Positions 1 through 10,888 of a stretch of 64,000 bases of DNA are shown one piece after another. Made by a program: the position numbers and the translations under genes. The DNA is from Dactylellina haptotyla (Eukaryota > Ascomycota > Orbiliomycetes > Orbiliales > Orbiliaceae). The stretch is from the NCBI GenBank assembly GCA_031310005.1, contig CM062383.1:3410001-3474000 (forward strand), in the 5' to 3' direction. Each line of letters begins with the position of its first letter. The first letter of the stretch is position 1. Below the pieces are notes generated by a model. The model was not told where the DNA came from, did no database searches, and saw nothing but the letters and a program-made list of their open reading frames with translations.

Positions 1-393
1 GGCGGAGGATACACTGCTCTCCAGATAGCAACTCTAGGAGGTCATGCTGACATAGTTAACCTTCTGCTAGAAAAAGGGGCTACCCTAAATCATGATACTG
101 AGGATGCTCTTGAAATGGCATCCCGAGAGGGTTATAATAACATTGTCAAGCTGCTGCTGGACAAGGGTGCCGATGTTAATGCCCATGGCGGAGAATACAG
201 TGCTCTCCAGGAAGCATCTTTGTACGGCCATATTGACGTTGTCAAGCTACTGTTAGAAAGGGGCGCCAATGTTAATGCTCAAGGAGGGGGATATAGTGCT
301 CTCCAGATGGCAACTTCAAACGGTCATGCTGATATTGTCCAACTACTATTGGATAATGGGGCCAATAATATTACTGAAAATTCGGGATCATAG
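1..393 (+). CDS. ankyrin-repeat protein, 3' end only
   Basis: The reading frame is open from the first base of the window to the TAG at 391-393, so this is the C-terminal piece of a longer protein. It contains about four ankyrin repeats of roughly 33 residues, recognisable by the recurring pattern G-x-(Y)-(S/T)-A-L-Q-x-A-(S/T)-x-x-G-H-x-D-(I/V)-V-x-L-L-L-(E/D)-x-G-A-x-(V/L)-N. The repeats share the unusual spacer GGEYSALQ or GGGYSALQ and are nearly identical, suggesting recent internal duplication. Ankyrin repeats are protein-binding scaffolds. In fungi such arrays often end NACHT or other multidomain proteins, but the N-terminal part lies outside the window, so its role cannot be told. The protein ends a few residues after the last repeat. 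Confidence 0.9.
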   Translation, partial: GGGYTALQIATLGGHADIVNLLLEKGATLNHDTEDALEMASREGYNNIVKLLLDKGADVNAHGGEYSALQEASLYGHIDVVKLLLERGANVNAQGGGYSALQMATSNGHADIVQLLLDNGANNITENSGS

Positions 394-1377
394 TAATACG
401 TTTCAGACAGCATTTTGTACTGGTTATATCATTACGGCCAAGCTTTATAATGACTTTTTTTAAACGGAAACACCGGTGCTCACACCTGAAGTAAACAGTA
501 CAGCAATGCGGCCTAGGCGGCATATGAGGGGAAGCTATCGAGACACAATCAAGCTGCTAGGAAGCAGCCCCGAGTGATCTCTCATGCTGTTGTTTCCAAC
601 CCGCACCTGAGCTATCAGTGTTTTGAATTTCCTTATTCTTTATTCAGCTTTGGCTAGAAAAGGCCTGCACGTTTCTACAAAACTAAGTCCAGCATTTATG
701 TCCGCGAGGCCCCATATTTATTACCTCGGTTCCTTGAATCTATCATAAACCTCCTCTAACATATATCTACTTTGTCTCTCCAATCACTAACGACGTACGA
801 ACAGTTAAAATCACTTAAGACCCTGGAAGGAAGGGTATGAATAGACGCAGGATCCCCCCTCAATGGTAGAATAATATCAGAAAGCTTGGGCATTTTACTA
901 AGAAATCTAAGACTCAGAGCAGGACTATTAACTTCTTATATATCAAGAATCGTATTAATTGAAGAATGATACAGCTTGAAATCTCATAATTATCGGCAGC
1001 GCCCTCTGGTAAAATATATTAATACAATCTGAATGTAATGACCAGTTATCGTTGTTGTTCCGATATCGCGATGGGGATGTTGTTTGGATAGCTATCGAAG
1101 TGAGCACAATTGGATAATTTTAAGACACGAGACGCAAAAGTCTGGGTATTGATGTTACTTGGTTAAACAAGTGTAGTCCAGTCTTAATTCTTTCTGGAAC
1201 CTCAATTGAGAGAGCTTCAACTTTTCCAAAGCCTTTGGGGGACCATAGCCAGGATCTTGTAGTATGAAACCAGGGCCACCTCTACAGAACCATAACTTCG
1301 TAATATCTATTGTCGCTCATTCTAGATGATAGTATACAAATCCATAGTTTCCACAGCCAAAAGTCTCAAATCACCTC
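394..1377. other. intergenic region, no gene seen
   Basis: This AT-rich stretch of about 1 kb lies between the end of the ankyrin gene and the end of CLP1, which are convergent. It must hold both 3' ends. I see no long open frame, repeat or RNA gene. Confidence 0.6.
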
Positions 1378-2909
1378 TTATGTCAAGAACATTCCTTCCG
1401 GCCATTTACCAACCAGGAGAGCTTTAGCAGGTACTCTGCCAGGTACAGGACTCAAAACTTTCATTCGTCTCGCCTTCTCATCAACCTCTTGGACATACAG
1501 GAAACCCAAGACAGCACTCTCACCGACTTCCTTCGCTCCTGCATCTTTGGAATCCACCTGCAATACCGCAACAATCAGATTCTCAAATCGACTATCGATA
1601 TCTCCAGGGGAGAGCCTCTTGACCTCCTCCAGCTGCAAGCTACTTTCATCCTCTCCGATTGGTAGAAAACTCAAATTCGTCTTAGCATCAGCGCTAGTTG
1701 AGTCAACAACCTCCCAGAGCGCAAAAGTAGGAGAGTCGAATTCCACGGTAACCGTGTATGGACTCAGTGTGCACTTCTCGTCGCCGAAAAAGTACTTCTT
1801 AACAGCCGCATCTCTACAGGCTTTCTTGAAGGGTGGATCGCGGTCCACGCAGCCTCCTGAGGTCGGTAGTTTGACTACAGTGACGCCAGGTGATGTAGCG
1901 AAAGATTTGAGCATCGTGTTGTACAGTCTTTCTGAGCCTAGCACCGCAATAGCCGTAACCGAGAACTCTGCGACGATGTAAGATATTAGATCGCCGTTGG
2001 CTTGGTTCTCAAATGATGGAGTATCGATGATCAGTCCCGTGTTTTTAGCTATAACAGCATTTCATTAGTATAGATCTTCCGTGAACTTAGGAATAATGTA
2101 TTCTTACACTCAATATCTTCCTCCAACCGGCTATTCACCGCAACACTCATCCTCGTAACCAGCTTTTTATATCTAGCCGCTCCACTTTCGGGTGTCTCCA
2201 GGCCAGAGTAATAAACTAACGGTAACTTGACAGGGATGGCGGAAGGTGCGCTCATAGGACTGTTCCCAAACCCGTCTTCAACATCCATCACACTGCCGAA
2301 ACTAGCGGCACTAATGGTGCCAGGAACGGAGAGGATGCCCTCACCGCCGTTATCCAAGTTGATGACCATCGGTTTACGCCCTTGTCTGATCGAATACCCG
2401 GTGAGAATCTTGCACAGTGTCGTCTTTCCCACATCCGGCGGTCCGATGAGTAGTATCCTCGGCCCCTGCGCTCCGTCCGCAGTCGGCGGGCAATCGCTAG
2501 CGGCGAACCGTAGCTTTTCAAGCGCGATGTGCAGGTTCAGATACGTCGACATGGGCGTTTCCTCGGCGATGTATTCAACGGACGGGCTGCCCTCTATTAT
2601 GAGGGTACACCCCGTCCAGGAGTATATGGCAGACTTGCATCCTGTGAACGTGTACGGTGTACCGCGGGACAGTTCTGTGCCGAAGAGTTCTGCGGTCCCC
2701 GGACTCTCGGTTTTGATCTTGATGGTGACGGTGTTGGTAGGGGCGACTTCGAAGCGGAATTCCTGGAAGGGTTTGATTTCACGTTCGAGAGAGGCGGCGG
2801 TATCCTATCAGACGGTTTACGTGTTAGAGAGGAGTGTATGAGAGAGGCGAGGGAGGGAATGGCACAAACAAACAATTGAGTCGGAGATGTCGAGGCCGGG
2901 GAGGGCCAT
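1378..2909 (-). CDS. CLP1: CLP1, mRNA cleavage/polyadenylation factor and polynucleotide kinase-like ATPase
   Basis: Clp1 is a subunit of cleavage factor IA in pre-mRNA 3'-end formation and acts in the nucleus with Pcf11. Three exons (2909-2874, 2804-2108, 2048-1378) join in frame to give 467 residues, the usual fungal length. The start was chosen because MALPGLDIS precedes a first intron with a GTTTGT donor and GATAG acceptor, after which the N-terminal beta domain continues (EFRFEV, FGTELSRG, FTGCKSAIYSW). The P-loop GPPDVGKTT lies near residue 132. After the second intron comes the GLIIDTPS Walker-B-like region, and the C-terminal domain follows. Yeast Clp1 binds ATP but lacks kinase activity; whether this one is active cannot be read from sequence. 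Confidence 0.95.
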
Positions 2910-3546
2910 CGCGATGGTTCAATGCACGTGCTGGTTCGACGCCAACTGTGGTACAAACGCGGCTGCGAGCTTCTATTGGTGAGCTGTTCCCAGTGCCCAG
3001 AATTCAGCGAGCAATAGATTTCTTGCGCGGGCAGTAGCTCGTGGGGCGTAGAGACTAGGGTAGATGTTGAAAGACGTTTGGTTGAGATGAAGTTGGACGA
3101 AGCGAAGGAGACGCGCCGCCAACGCAAAGAGGACGCTAGCTAGCCGCACTTAAACCCACAGCAGCTATGTGGAGCTTCAGAGACACGATGATATCAAATA
3201 GCACAATTCGGAAGATGATAACAAGAATAGGTCAAATCATATAGCTGCCAATTAATTCGGTATAATCCTCTTTACACATATTCCATATATTTTACTTTTA
3301 CCAACACCCTTATCCCCCAATAATCTCTCCTCCGCACCGCCCATCTCCTCCCCCCCCCAAAGCCTCGTGTATCCATCCACCTTCCTCCTCCCCGCCGCCC
3401 TGGTCGTAAAAGGTTCCCTCCAGATCCAGTCCCGCAAGAAGAGGAGAAGTTTCAGACTAGTTGAAGCGCCGCACTGTCGAGTTCGCAATAATAGAAAAAA
3501 TTGTGTCAATCTATATTGTCCGAAAAAAAAGAAGGAACACCCTCGT
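2910..3546. other. intergenic region between CLP1 and TVP15
   Basis: This contains the CLP1 promoter and the 3' flank of TVP15, which lie on the same strand. There is a pyrimidine-rich patch at about 3290-3360 and an A-run near 3524. No gene is supported. Confidence 0.5.
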
Positions 3547-4285
3547 TTAAACGGTTTCACCGAGCCCATCATACCCTCCTTCCCGCATGTTCTCAGGCGG
3601 CTCTATCGACGGCACAAATTCCAACGCGACGTAAACGATCCCGGTGAATACAACGACCAGGCCTGGGACCCAGCTGTACCAGGCTTTGTGATCGAGGACG
3701 GCGCCAATCAAGATGTAGACTGTCGAGTATAATATATCAGCAAGAGATGTCGGTTTAAGGGTGGTGAGCTTGGGACGTACAAACTCCGCGGCCAATGAAT
3801 GAGAACATGAAATTGGCATAGCGGCTGACTTGGGGCGGGATTTGGAATTCTGGATAAAAAACAGATTAGTGGGAAACGCGAGGACCGGATAGTAGGTTCT
3901 ATGGTGGTGAGTATACCGAGAATTGCGGTAGCTATGGATGCGGAAAGTGTTAGCTTCCATTTGAACTATCAAAACAGGCAATTCTGATAGATTTCGTACC
4001 AGCACCGAAGACGATGATGTAGATTGCGAGAATGAGATGCTGTGTGGTAAAGTCGAATAATTGCGCGATTCCTATAGTTACAAGTAATATCTCAGCACCT
4101 GCGACGGCTATCAATAGAGAGCGAGGGCAAGAAAGTATGCTAACCTCCCCAGACCATGAGGGCGCCGACGGCCAAGTTGACGAGGCGACTACAGATATCC
4201 CATTGCGTCAGTGCTTCAATGCGTGATAACCATCGCCAATGGGTTCCAGTTTAGAATAAGCATACAAGGGTTGAGACAAGTCCAT
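3547..4285 (-). CDS. TVP15: Golgi membrane protein TVP15 (COPI-associated family)
   Basis: Tvp15 is a small four-helix membrane protein of late Golgi vesicles. The model starts at ATG 4285 (MDLSQP) and joins six short exons. The segments are FRLVNLAVGALMVWGG, then a hydrophobic piece ending in LILAIYIIVFGA, ATAILEFQIPPQVSRYANF, MFSFIGRGV and YILIGAVLDHKAWYSW, followed by VVVFTGIVYVALEFVPSIEPP. The FQIPPQVxRYAxFMFSFxGRG block is the family signature. Total length is about 145 residues. All five introns are short with good donors and AG acceptors, and phases agree. The least certain junction is the second, which leaves three glycines in a row at WGG/GAE. The acidic C-terminal tail ends at the TAA at 3547. 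Confidence 0.88.
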
Positions 4286-4944
4286 TTTGGCGGCGAGAGT
4301 TAAGAAGCCGAGGCTACGTGGTGTATAATGCGCGAGAAGTTTATCGTCCTGGTGCAGCTCTGCAATCAGGGGGAAGAGGGGCCTTCGAAGAATTGATGCG
4401 AAATGGCGGATAATTTGGGATGCGGAGCGGAGTTCAGGGCGAGTTTTAAAGGCGTGTGCGGGTGTGTGTGGTGTGGAGAGCCAGCCGGATTTCGAGGGTG
4501 GAGCGTCATCCGCTGCCAAGAACGCATCCAGACCCCCCCGGCGCACATGTCCACGACGACCTCCTCCACCAGCACCGCGGGCGAGGGGTTACCGAGATAG
4601 CTACGTACGTCGCTTCGTCAGCTGCCCGTCGACGACAGATCAGATGAGCCTTGTGCTCGCGAGCTGGAACGATGATGAGGCTCTCGTATTTAATACGTTT
4701 CAAAGGCTTAGCTCGATTTTTTCTCCTGGCGAGCCCAGCTCTCTAAAGCTATATCTATTCACAAGGCATGATACGTATATGCGAGTACATCTGCTCGACA
4801 TTGAGGAAGAACGTTATGGTATGGGAATATAACTCCAAATTCGCCTGGTCTATAGTACTATCAGATATGCAATTTGCGTCCTTCAAACATGATATCAGAT
4901 CCCTATCTCCAAATTCAAAATTTCAGTATGCCTTCCGCACCGCC
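4286..4944. other. intergenic region, TVP15 promoter side
   Basis: This stretch separates TVP15 from the 3' end of HUB1, same strand. Several short overlapping frames at 4400-4830 exist on both strands, but none has conserved features or consistent splicing. I see no gene. Confidence 0.5.
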
Positions 4945-5292
4945 TTAGCTGTAGTACCTATGGGTTGGGGAAAAAAAACTCATTAGCTTGTGTCTCCAAA
5001 TCTCCATCAAGTTCGGAATACCTACAGTTCAAGACTACTGCCGTTTCCAATTTCGTAATCCGACAGGGTGATGTGGTCCTTGAAGGTCGTATACCACTTC
5101 TTCAGCACGATCTTCTCTGGCGAGGTACCAATCTGTGCGGCGAGTAGCTTCTTGAAGTCGCCGATGGAATCGTCAGGTTCACACTTGACTTTGACTTTTT
5201 TGCCGAGACGATCGTTACTGTTACAAGCAAGTTAGAAGAGATGCTACTGACAAGAATATGAGTAAATAAACGTACACTGTGACTTCTATCAT
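4945..5292 (-). CDS. HUB1: HUB1 ubiquitin-like protein (UBL5)
   Basis: Hub1 is an atypical ubiquitin-like protein that binds the spliceosome protein Snu66 through its HIND elements and modulates alternative splicing. Unlike ubiquitin it is not known to be joined through a di-glycine tail. Three exons give a 73-residue class protein that starts [14 protein letters not shown] at ATG 5292, contains the family block [17 protein letters not shown], and ends LELYYS. The double tyrosine is the family's C-terminal mark. Intron 1 interrupts the third Val codon (GT/T), and intron 2 splits the last Leu codon so that only YYS remains in the final exon. The short exons hide this gene from simple open-frame scans. 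Confidence 0.95.
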
Positions 5293-5752
5293 TTTGGCAG
5301 CTGCACCGAGAATCTGTGTCCTCAAAATCTAGATATATCTTGTCGATGTGAAGCCGGAAAAAGGTCGAGATGGCAGATGAGATGAGTCGTTCGAGTTTGG
5401 TCCTGCTGTTTGTCTCAGACAACACACTTCGATGTGCGCGACAACGCACTCGCTCAAACATCTGTCAACCAGCTTCATCCGGCCTGTTGATATCAGAGAT
5501 GTACGACAGTTTCATAGCGGTAAATTTGATGCTATCGAATTTCACAGTTGCATCGTCTCTCTGCAGCTGAGGCAGTTGTGTGTGTCTGCACTCCCAAAAC
5601 GAAATTGAGACGCAAATTTCGAGATCATGACCAGCTCGTATAATAAATGAAACGACAGCAGGTGGAAAAACACCTGCAACATTATCATCCCTCAAAGAAT
5701 CAAGACAAGAAGCTTAGATATATAACTATAATTCCCTAGAGCCTTTCTAAAG
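5293..5752. promoter_or_regulatory. shared upstream region of divergent HUB1 and a small Cys gene
   Basis: These 460 bp separate two start codons that face away from each other, so the region must contain both promoters. No TATA box is obvious. Open frames in it lack start context and conserved content. Confidence 0.45.
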
Positions 5753-6105
5753 ATGTGCTTCCACGCCTACCTCGAGTGCACGCATTGTGCCAACAGCCAG
5801 CTCCAACCCGAGCTCACGAGTGATTGTAAACTTCTAGACCCAGTATCGGGCTGTCCCCAGCAACAGACGGTATCGACTCAAGGAGTATGCAGAGGTATCT
5901 AGATTCGTATTTTTCACGCCGTGGCATTGTTGCAAGTGCTAATCAGATCAATTGCTAAACTTTATTGTGCTGCTGCATATGAAAAGACTGCGAGAAAAAG
6001 GCGAGGCAGATAAAGAATCGTGCGCAATGGGCAGCCTATGAGATAGGTCTCAAGAAGAACGAACCCAAGCTCCCACCACCAAGTCCGAAGAAGAAGGAAG
6101 AATGA
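5753..6105 (+). CDS. small Cys-containing protein, unknown function
   Basis: Two exons (5753-5894 and 5987-6105) join in frame into an 86-residue protein. The first exon begins MCFHAYLECTHC and contains seven cysteines in all, in pairs such as CTHC, SGC and CRDC with the codon split by the intron. The second exon is a charged helix (KKARQIKNRAQWAAYEIGLKKNEPK) ending in a Pro/Lys tail PPPSPKKKEE. The intron has a GTATCT donor, a GCTAAAC branch-like site and an AAAG acceptor. The CxxC...C...CRDC arrangement looks like a small zinc-binding knuckle, but this is inference. There is no signal peptide, so it is probably intracellular. I do not recognise a named family. Confidence 0.7.
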
Positions 6106-6759
6106 AAACTGACCTATTCTAGTCTAGAATGTGCGGCCGTTGATAATCGATACCCAAATACGAAATGTGTTGTTGGTCACTGTGTGACAAGTGAATATCG
6201 GAGCTCGAAACCTGCGCATGAGTCTCAATAATGTCGATACAAATGAATTCACAATGCTAGCTGCTAATAGTTTTTAAAATTATTCAAGTAGAGTCCCTAA
6301 CTGTGAGATATGAGAGGTGGAGGTGGTGCAATTCTGTCTCCAAACTGTTTTCGTGGTCCGAGCACCAGAATTATTACTGGAGTTTTTGTGCAGCCGAATG
6401 TTCCGCAAACGGTTTCAGGCTGGTCGCGGGAAACCCAGATTCTGGGTCCATTGGCGCTACACCCATGCAGGCAAGATCATGCGGGACCAGGCCAAAAGGC
6501 ACCGCTGGCAGCGGTTCCTTGCAGTGAAGATGCCTATCCGATGCTGGTTTGTCGATAACAGCGTGTTCCTTCTTCGCCATTCTCACGTTTAAAACGCCAG
6601 GTTTGCCATTTCCTAGTTGAGCTCTCGAGCGCCCATATCGACGTCGAACCGATTCAATCACGATTAAACAGGAGAATTCGAATCCTCTTCCGCTCTTCTT
6701 TTCGCATCTTCCCCGCCTGTTTCCTTTTGCACCTCTGTCGAGTATCACAAACCGCCACA
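6106..6759. other. intergenic region upstream of the EF-hand gene
   Basis: About 650 bp with three short overlapping frames on the plus strand at 6303-6592, all lacking support. The last 100 bp before the next ATG are pyrimidine-rich (ttcctcttccgctcttcttttcg), typical of a fungal core promoter. Confidence 0.45.
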
Positions 6760-7544
6760 ATGAGGACTGCGACGCTGCTGTCCACCCTCACATCCGTCGC
6801 CGCGGTGCTGGCCCACGGATCCGCGCCCCACCGCGATGAGCCAAATCTCGAGCATCTCGACTGGGGCACAAAACATATGCTCGGTACGCACCCAAAATAT
6901 ATCCCCCATTTGACGAAAACGTAGCTGATTGACCCAAAATACAGCGGAGCATCATTTCGAAATGTTCGACCCGGAATCCTTCTTCATCATGCACGACTTT
7001 GACCAATCCCACACCTGGACCCACGACGAAATCCTACGCACATACGGTATCCACCCTTACAAGGGCTACCTCTACGACGACACTGGTCACGAGGGCAATG
7101 TCATCCCCTACGAGACCCGCGAGGACATCGTCAAGCAGATAATGGAACTGATGGATCTCGACCACGACTCCGCGATCACAATGGAGGAGTTCAAGCACGC
7201 GTGGGAGAGCGGGAAGCGGTTACCGGATTTCGGCTACGGCACGGGCCATCACGGCGACGACGAGTACGAGTACGAGATTCACCATTACGAAAAATTCCAC
7301 GGCGGCGATAACGTCAAGGAGGAGGATTTAAATCACCCGGAGGATATTGCGCATTTCAAGAAGGTTGGTTGGTTTCTTTGGGCAGATAAGCATATGAGAA
7401 TTGAACCGCTGATATAAACATTTCGAAAAACAGCACGAGCAGGATGATGAAGATGAGAGAAAATGGGAGCAGGAAGCGAATCTCAAAGTTATAGAGAAGA
7501 ACATTCCCGTTAAATTTAGGATCCAGCGAGCCAAAGCCCACTAG
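6760..7544 (+). CDS. secretory-pathway EF-hand protein, SSP120/nucleobindin-like
   Basis: Three exons (6760-6883, 6945-7363, 7434-7544) give 217 residues. The start MRTATLLSTLTSVAAVLAHG is a clear signal peptide. Two EF-hand loops follow: DFDQSHTWTHDE, which is imperfect, and DLDHDSAITMEE, which keeps the Asp ligands. A His/Asp-rich block (GTGHHGDDEYEYEIHHYEKFH) and EEDLNHPEDIAHFKKHE are the conserved core of the fungal family that includes yeast Ssp120, related to animal nucleobindins. It is likely a luminal ER/Golgi calcium-binding protein. The C-terminus is a short charged helix ending without an ER-retention motif. Intron 2 is phase 0 and intron 1 splits an Ala codon. Confidence 0.88.
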
Positions 7545-7877
7545 AAGTCGGCAGTACAAACGCTCCCGCGAGTCCGCACACCCGCCACCCAGCTTGTCGT
7601 CAATATGAGAAAGTCTGATGTCTCGAAACCGCCACGACGCATTTCCCGACAGAGGCAGAGAAAACTTGACGAGCGAGCGAAGGTTCGGGCGCTGGCCCAA
7701 CAGAGTGTATGGAAACGCTTCGATGCTTGATTTTCTGTTACTTTTCTCTCTCGTCGTTGGTAATTCATTTCTAGCGATATCGAACATGTTTTCTAGCGAT
7801 TTCTTACCAAAAGATGTACTTTTATCAAAGGTCTCACAATCTAAAATTGAGATCTTTACGAAATGAACGTCATGATA

Positions 7878-9083
7878 TCATAAGTTCTTTATTATTCGCG
7901 GGGTAGGAGTGATGCGTATATCGAAGACACAGTGCCACACACCCGGTGCCCAGCTTTTGACAAACTCAATGTGGTCGCACGATACGTCTCCTGGGATACT
8001 AGCATCCACGATAAGTACCTTGAACTTCTCGATAATCGAGTTTTTCATCTCTTCTGTATCATCTTTAGCGACATTCTCATGCACGTGAACCCAAGACGTA
8101 TCATTCGTATCATTCAATCCTATTACCTCGACAGCGGTCTTATAAGCCCCTTCGCTGGTGGGTAATAGGCCAAGGTTTACGTGCTTCACAGAATGCCATT
8201 CACCTCCTGCTTCTACTATTCTGCTCTTCATTCTCCGTAACCGTTCCGGAGCGCACTCGTTACTTTCCTCGTGTATCACCAACCTCACATCTTTCCCACT
8301 ATTATCCTCAATTTGACCCCTTGTAGGAACCTCCACAGACCATTTATTACCTTCAGCGCCACGTCTACAACCCTCGATACTCCAAGGATTGATATCCCAT
8401 CCATACACAACATCGACCCCGGCCTTCAGATAACTAAAAGCAAAATACCCGATCCCAACAAACAGATCCACCGCCGCAATCTTCGCTTTCCTAACGGATG
8501 TCTCCCTGGAACCGAGGGGTGCCAATTGTGCAGAGACGAGATTATATATTCTCTCTTTTTCAGTGATATTCCCTCGCGAGAACATCGTGTGTAATGGTGC
8601 CCAGGTTTGATATATCCCATGTTGGGAGGTATACGTCCAGAACACGGCCTCGAAATCGTCGGATGCTATATCGCCAAACTCGCCGAGCAGCGGGATGATC
8701 TGTGGTGCACGGATCACATTCCCGTCTACGGTTTCTCTCGTCGGTATCGGGGAATTGACTGCGATATGTGTGACATTGAACGCTGATGCTAGGTCATTGT
8801 AGAAGTGCTTGCGCGTCTCTGGCTCAAGAGAGGAAATATAGGAACTCCAAGGGTCCGTCACGAGCGGTGAGGTTGGCGGGAGAAGGAGTAATGTGCCGTA
8901 CACATCGTACCGGAGTTTCGAGGGGACGGTTGGTGGCGGGTAGTCAGTGCGGGGAGGAGGCGGGTGGCTGGCGAGGAAGCCCGTCAGCACGCCGATGAAG
9001 GCGGGTTGTTTTGGGGGCCGTTTGCCGGGCCGTTTGGGGACGGGCGGGCGGTCTTCGGGGAGTTGAAGTTGGGGACTTTGCAT
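7878..9083 (-). CDS. TRM12: tRNA wybutosine-synthesising protein 2 (TRM12/TYW2)
   Basis: A single-exon 401-residue protein. TYW2 transfers the 3-amino-3-carboxypropyl group of S-adenosylmethionine to the wyosine precursor at position 37 of tRNA-Phe, the second step after Trm5 and Tyw1 in yW synthesis. The class I SAM fold is seen at VDLFVGIGYFAFSYLKAG followed by GWDINPWSIEGCRRG near residues 205-245, and LGLLPTSEGAYKTAV is also a family block. The C-terminal region has HIEFVKSWAPGVWHCVFDIRI. The N-terminus is Pro/Arg-rich. The gene converges on the EF-hand gene with a 333-bp gap in which no other gene is seen. Its start was taken as the only good Met upstream of conserved sequence. Confidence 0.9.
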   Translation of the reverse strand: MQSPQLQLPEDRPPVPKRPGKRPPKQPAFIGVLTGFLASHPPPPRTDYPPPTVPSKLRYDVYGTLLLLPPTSPLVTDPWSSYISSLEPETRKHFYNDLASAFNVTHIAVNSPIPTRETVDGNVIRAPQIIPLLGEFGDIASDDFEAVFWTYTSQHGIYQTWAPLHTMFSRGNITEKERIYNLVSAQLAPLGSRETSVRKAKIAAVDLFVGIGYFAFSYLKAGVDVVYGWDINPWSIEGCRRGAEGNKWSVEVPTRGQIEDNSGKDVRLVIHEESNECAPERLRRMKSRIVEAGGEWHSVKHVNLGLLPTSEGAYKTAVEVIGLNDTNDTSWVHVHENVAKDDTEEMKNSIIEKFKVLIVDASIPGDVSCDHIEFVKSWAPGVWHCVFDIRITPTPRIIKNL

Positions 9084-10888
9084 TTGTTTGTTTCATGATG
9101 TCTGAAGCAGCCTGCGACGAGAAATAGCAAATCCAACACATATAAAATTACACGAATCTACGTTCCCTCATGCCCGTGGCGAAGAGTTTCGACGAAACAA
9201 AATATCAAACGAATAGAGCTCTGGACGAAAGGAAAGGTTAGGAGGTGAAACGGATTTTCAGATTTCTTTCTTCTCGGCAAAACTTATTGGAATGTTAGAT
9301 TTAAGACGAAGGAGTTTGTTCTCGTGGATCTATTTGTAGGGAACTCGCTAACTCCATGCTGTTCGAGAACTGGGATTGGTATCTGCACCCTTGTGCGACG
9401 GGAAGTCCTAGAAAACTGGATGTGCAGACGCCGAGATAAACCGGGTTGTTCCTGTACTGTATGTCATATTAGGATTTGCATAATACTGATTTCTAACCCG
9501 CTCCAAGATTATCAAAGACCCTGCTCGGTATCTTTACGATTTGCCTATACATAGATTCGATGAAAGAGAGCCTACCAGCTCCAATAGGTTTCCTTCCCAA
9601 TACACGCAACTTCAAAATTCCGGTCATATAAACATGTTTTTAAATACTATTTTGCAATATAAGTCAAGATTTTGACCATGTTGTGTGGAGGAAAAACACA
9701 TTTAAACAGAACAATTCTGCCTTTCTCAGGTACATACATCCGCAGCATAGAATCATCATTGACTAAATGGGAATAAACATGTGTACACTCGTTAGAAACA
9801 CTGAAATTTCCGGAATCGTTAGAGTTATCCCGGTCGAAAGTTTGCCCTGCATATCCGCCGGCAGCTGCCGGAGAACAATCATCATATCTGCTCGCTTCTG
9901 CTCGTCTTTGTTTATGCACACCTGAAGCCACCTTCAAGCGTGTGCCCGTTTGTACGGTTTAAGCCGATAGGAGAAGCAACGATATTCCGGTACATCTGGA
10001 AACCTTCAACTTCCTTTTGACCAAGCTTTTATGCCAGGGTTCAGTTTTGATTCGATGGTATTAATCCTAGGGCAGAAAATCATCACTGCTACATGTAAAT
10101 TCAAACTACAATTCCGAAACTACCGTACCCTGCAAAGCTTAAATTCTTTATTGTTGAATATTCGTAATATCTCTATCCCGAAACGAGTCTAGTTTCGAAA
10201 TATACCCAGAAGCATATTCTAGAATGAGTATTCGGAGGCGCCTCGGATATATAACCGTAGGTATTAATATCCGTACAGACTCGTGATTTATTTACATAAC
10301 TAAAACACTCGAGCTTACCGAAGGCTTTAATGTCCTATATATTCTGCCAATAACCGATTAGATTGTGTGAAATAGATGGAAGGCTGCTAAATGATCACCT
10401 GCTTCACATCTTCAGAGAAAGACCTATGTGCTTCCACTATTATGCGGCCATCGAGACCGATGTGTAACTTTTGCTCGTTCCGGATATGCCGTGGTCTTCG
10501 GAGAGATTTCCTACGTATCATATTGGGTCATTTATTCACAAATGCGTAGGTTTGCAATCCTGCCTTGATGATAGATCCGTCGTTGTAAATATGGATCCTA
10601 TCTCTTGGTATTTTTATTATGTTTATCAATTGTTATAAGTTCATAGGGTTTCTCTTGAATAATACTCCAGAACAGATCATAGCATACATAGAAATCATCT
10701 AGTATATACCTTTTTTACCATTCTCTTACTCTTATCTTAAGATTTACTTTCTTTGAGAAACGCCGGCCGTTAGCTGCTACCCCCAGCATTTTATCTACCA
10801 GGATCTCCAATTTGACCTTTATATCTATTTCGATCTACATTTTCTTCTTATTTCTCCATTTGAAGTATCTAGAGAAGTAGGTCCAAAA
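9084..10888. other. gene-poor AT-rich region
   Basis: 1.8 kb separates the divergent TRM12 and the Gly/Tyr-rich gene. From about 10080 to 10750 it is notably AT-rich. One 96-codon minus-strand frame at 9647-9937 has no recognisable domain and I do not call it. Just before the next ATG is a pyrimidine-rich stretch. Confidence 0.5.

Noticed and set aside
1310-1981. 223-codon plus-strand frame
   Set aside because: It is antisense to the last exon of CLP1, which is strongly supported.
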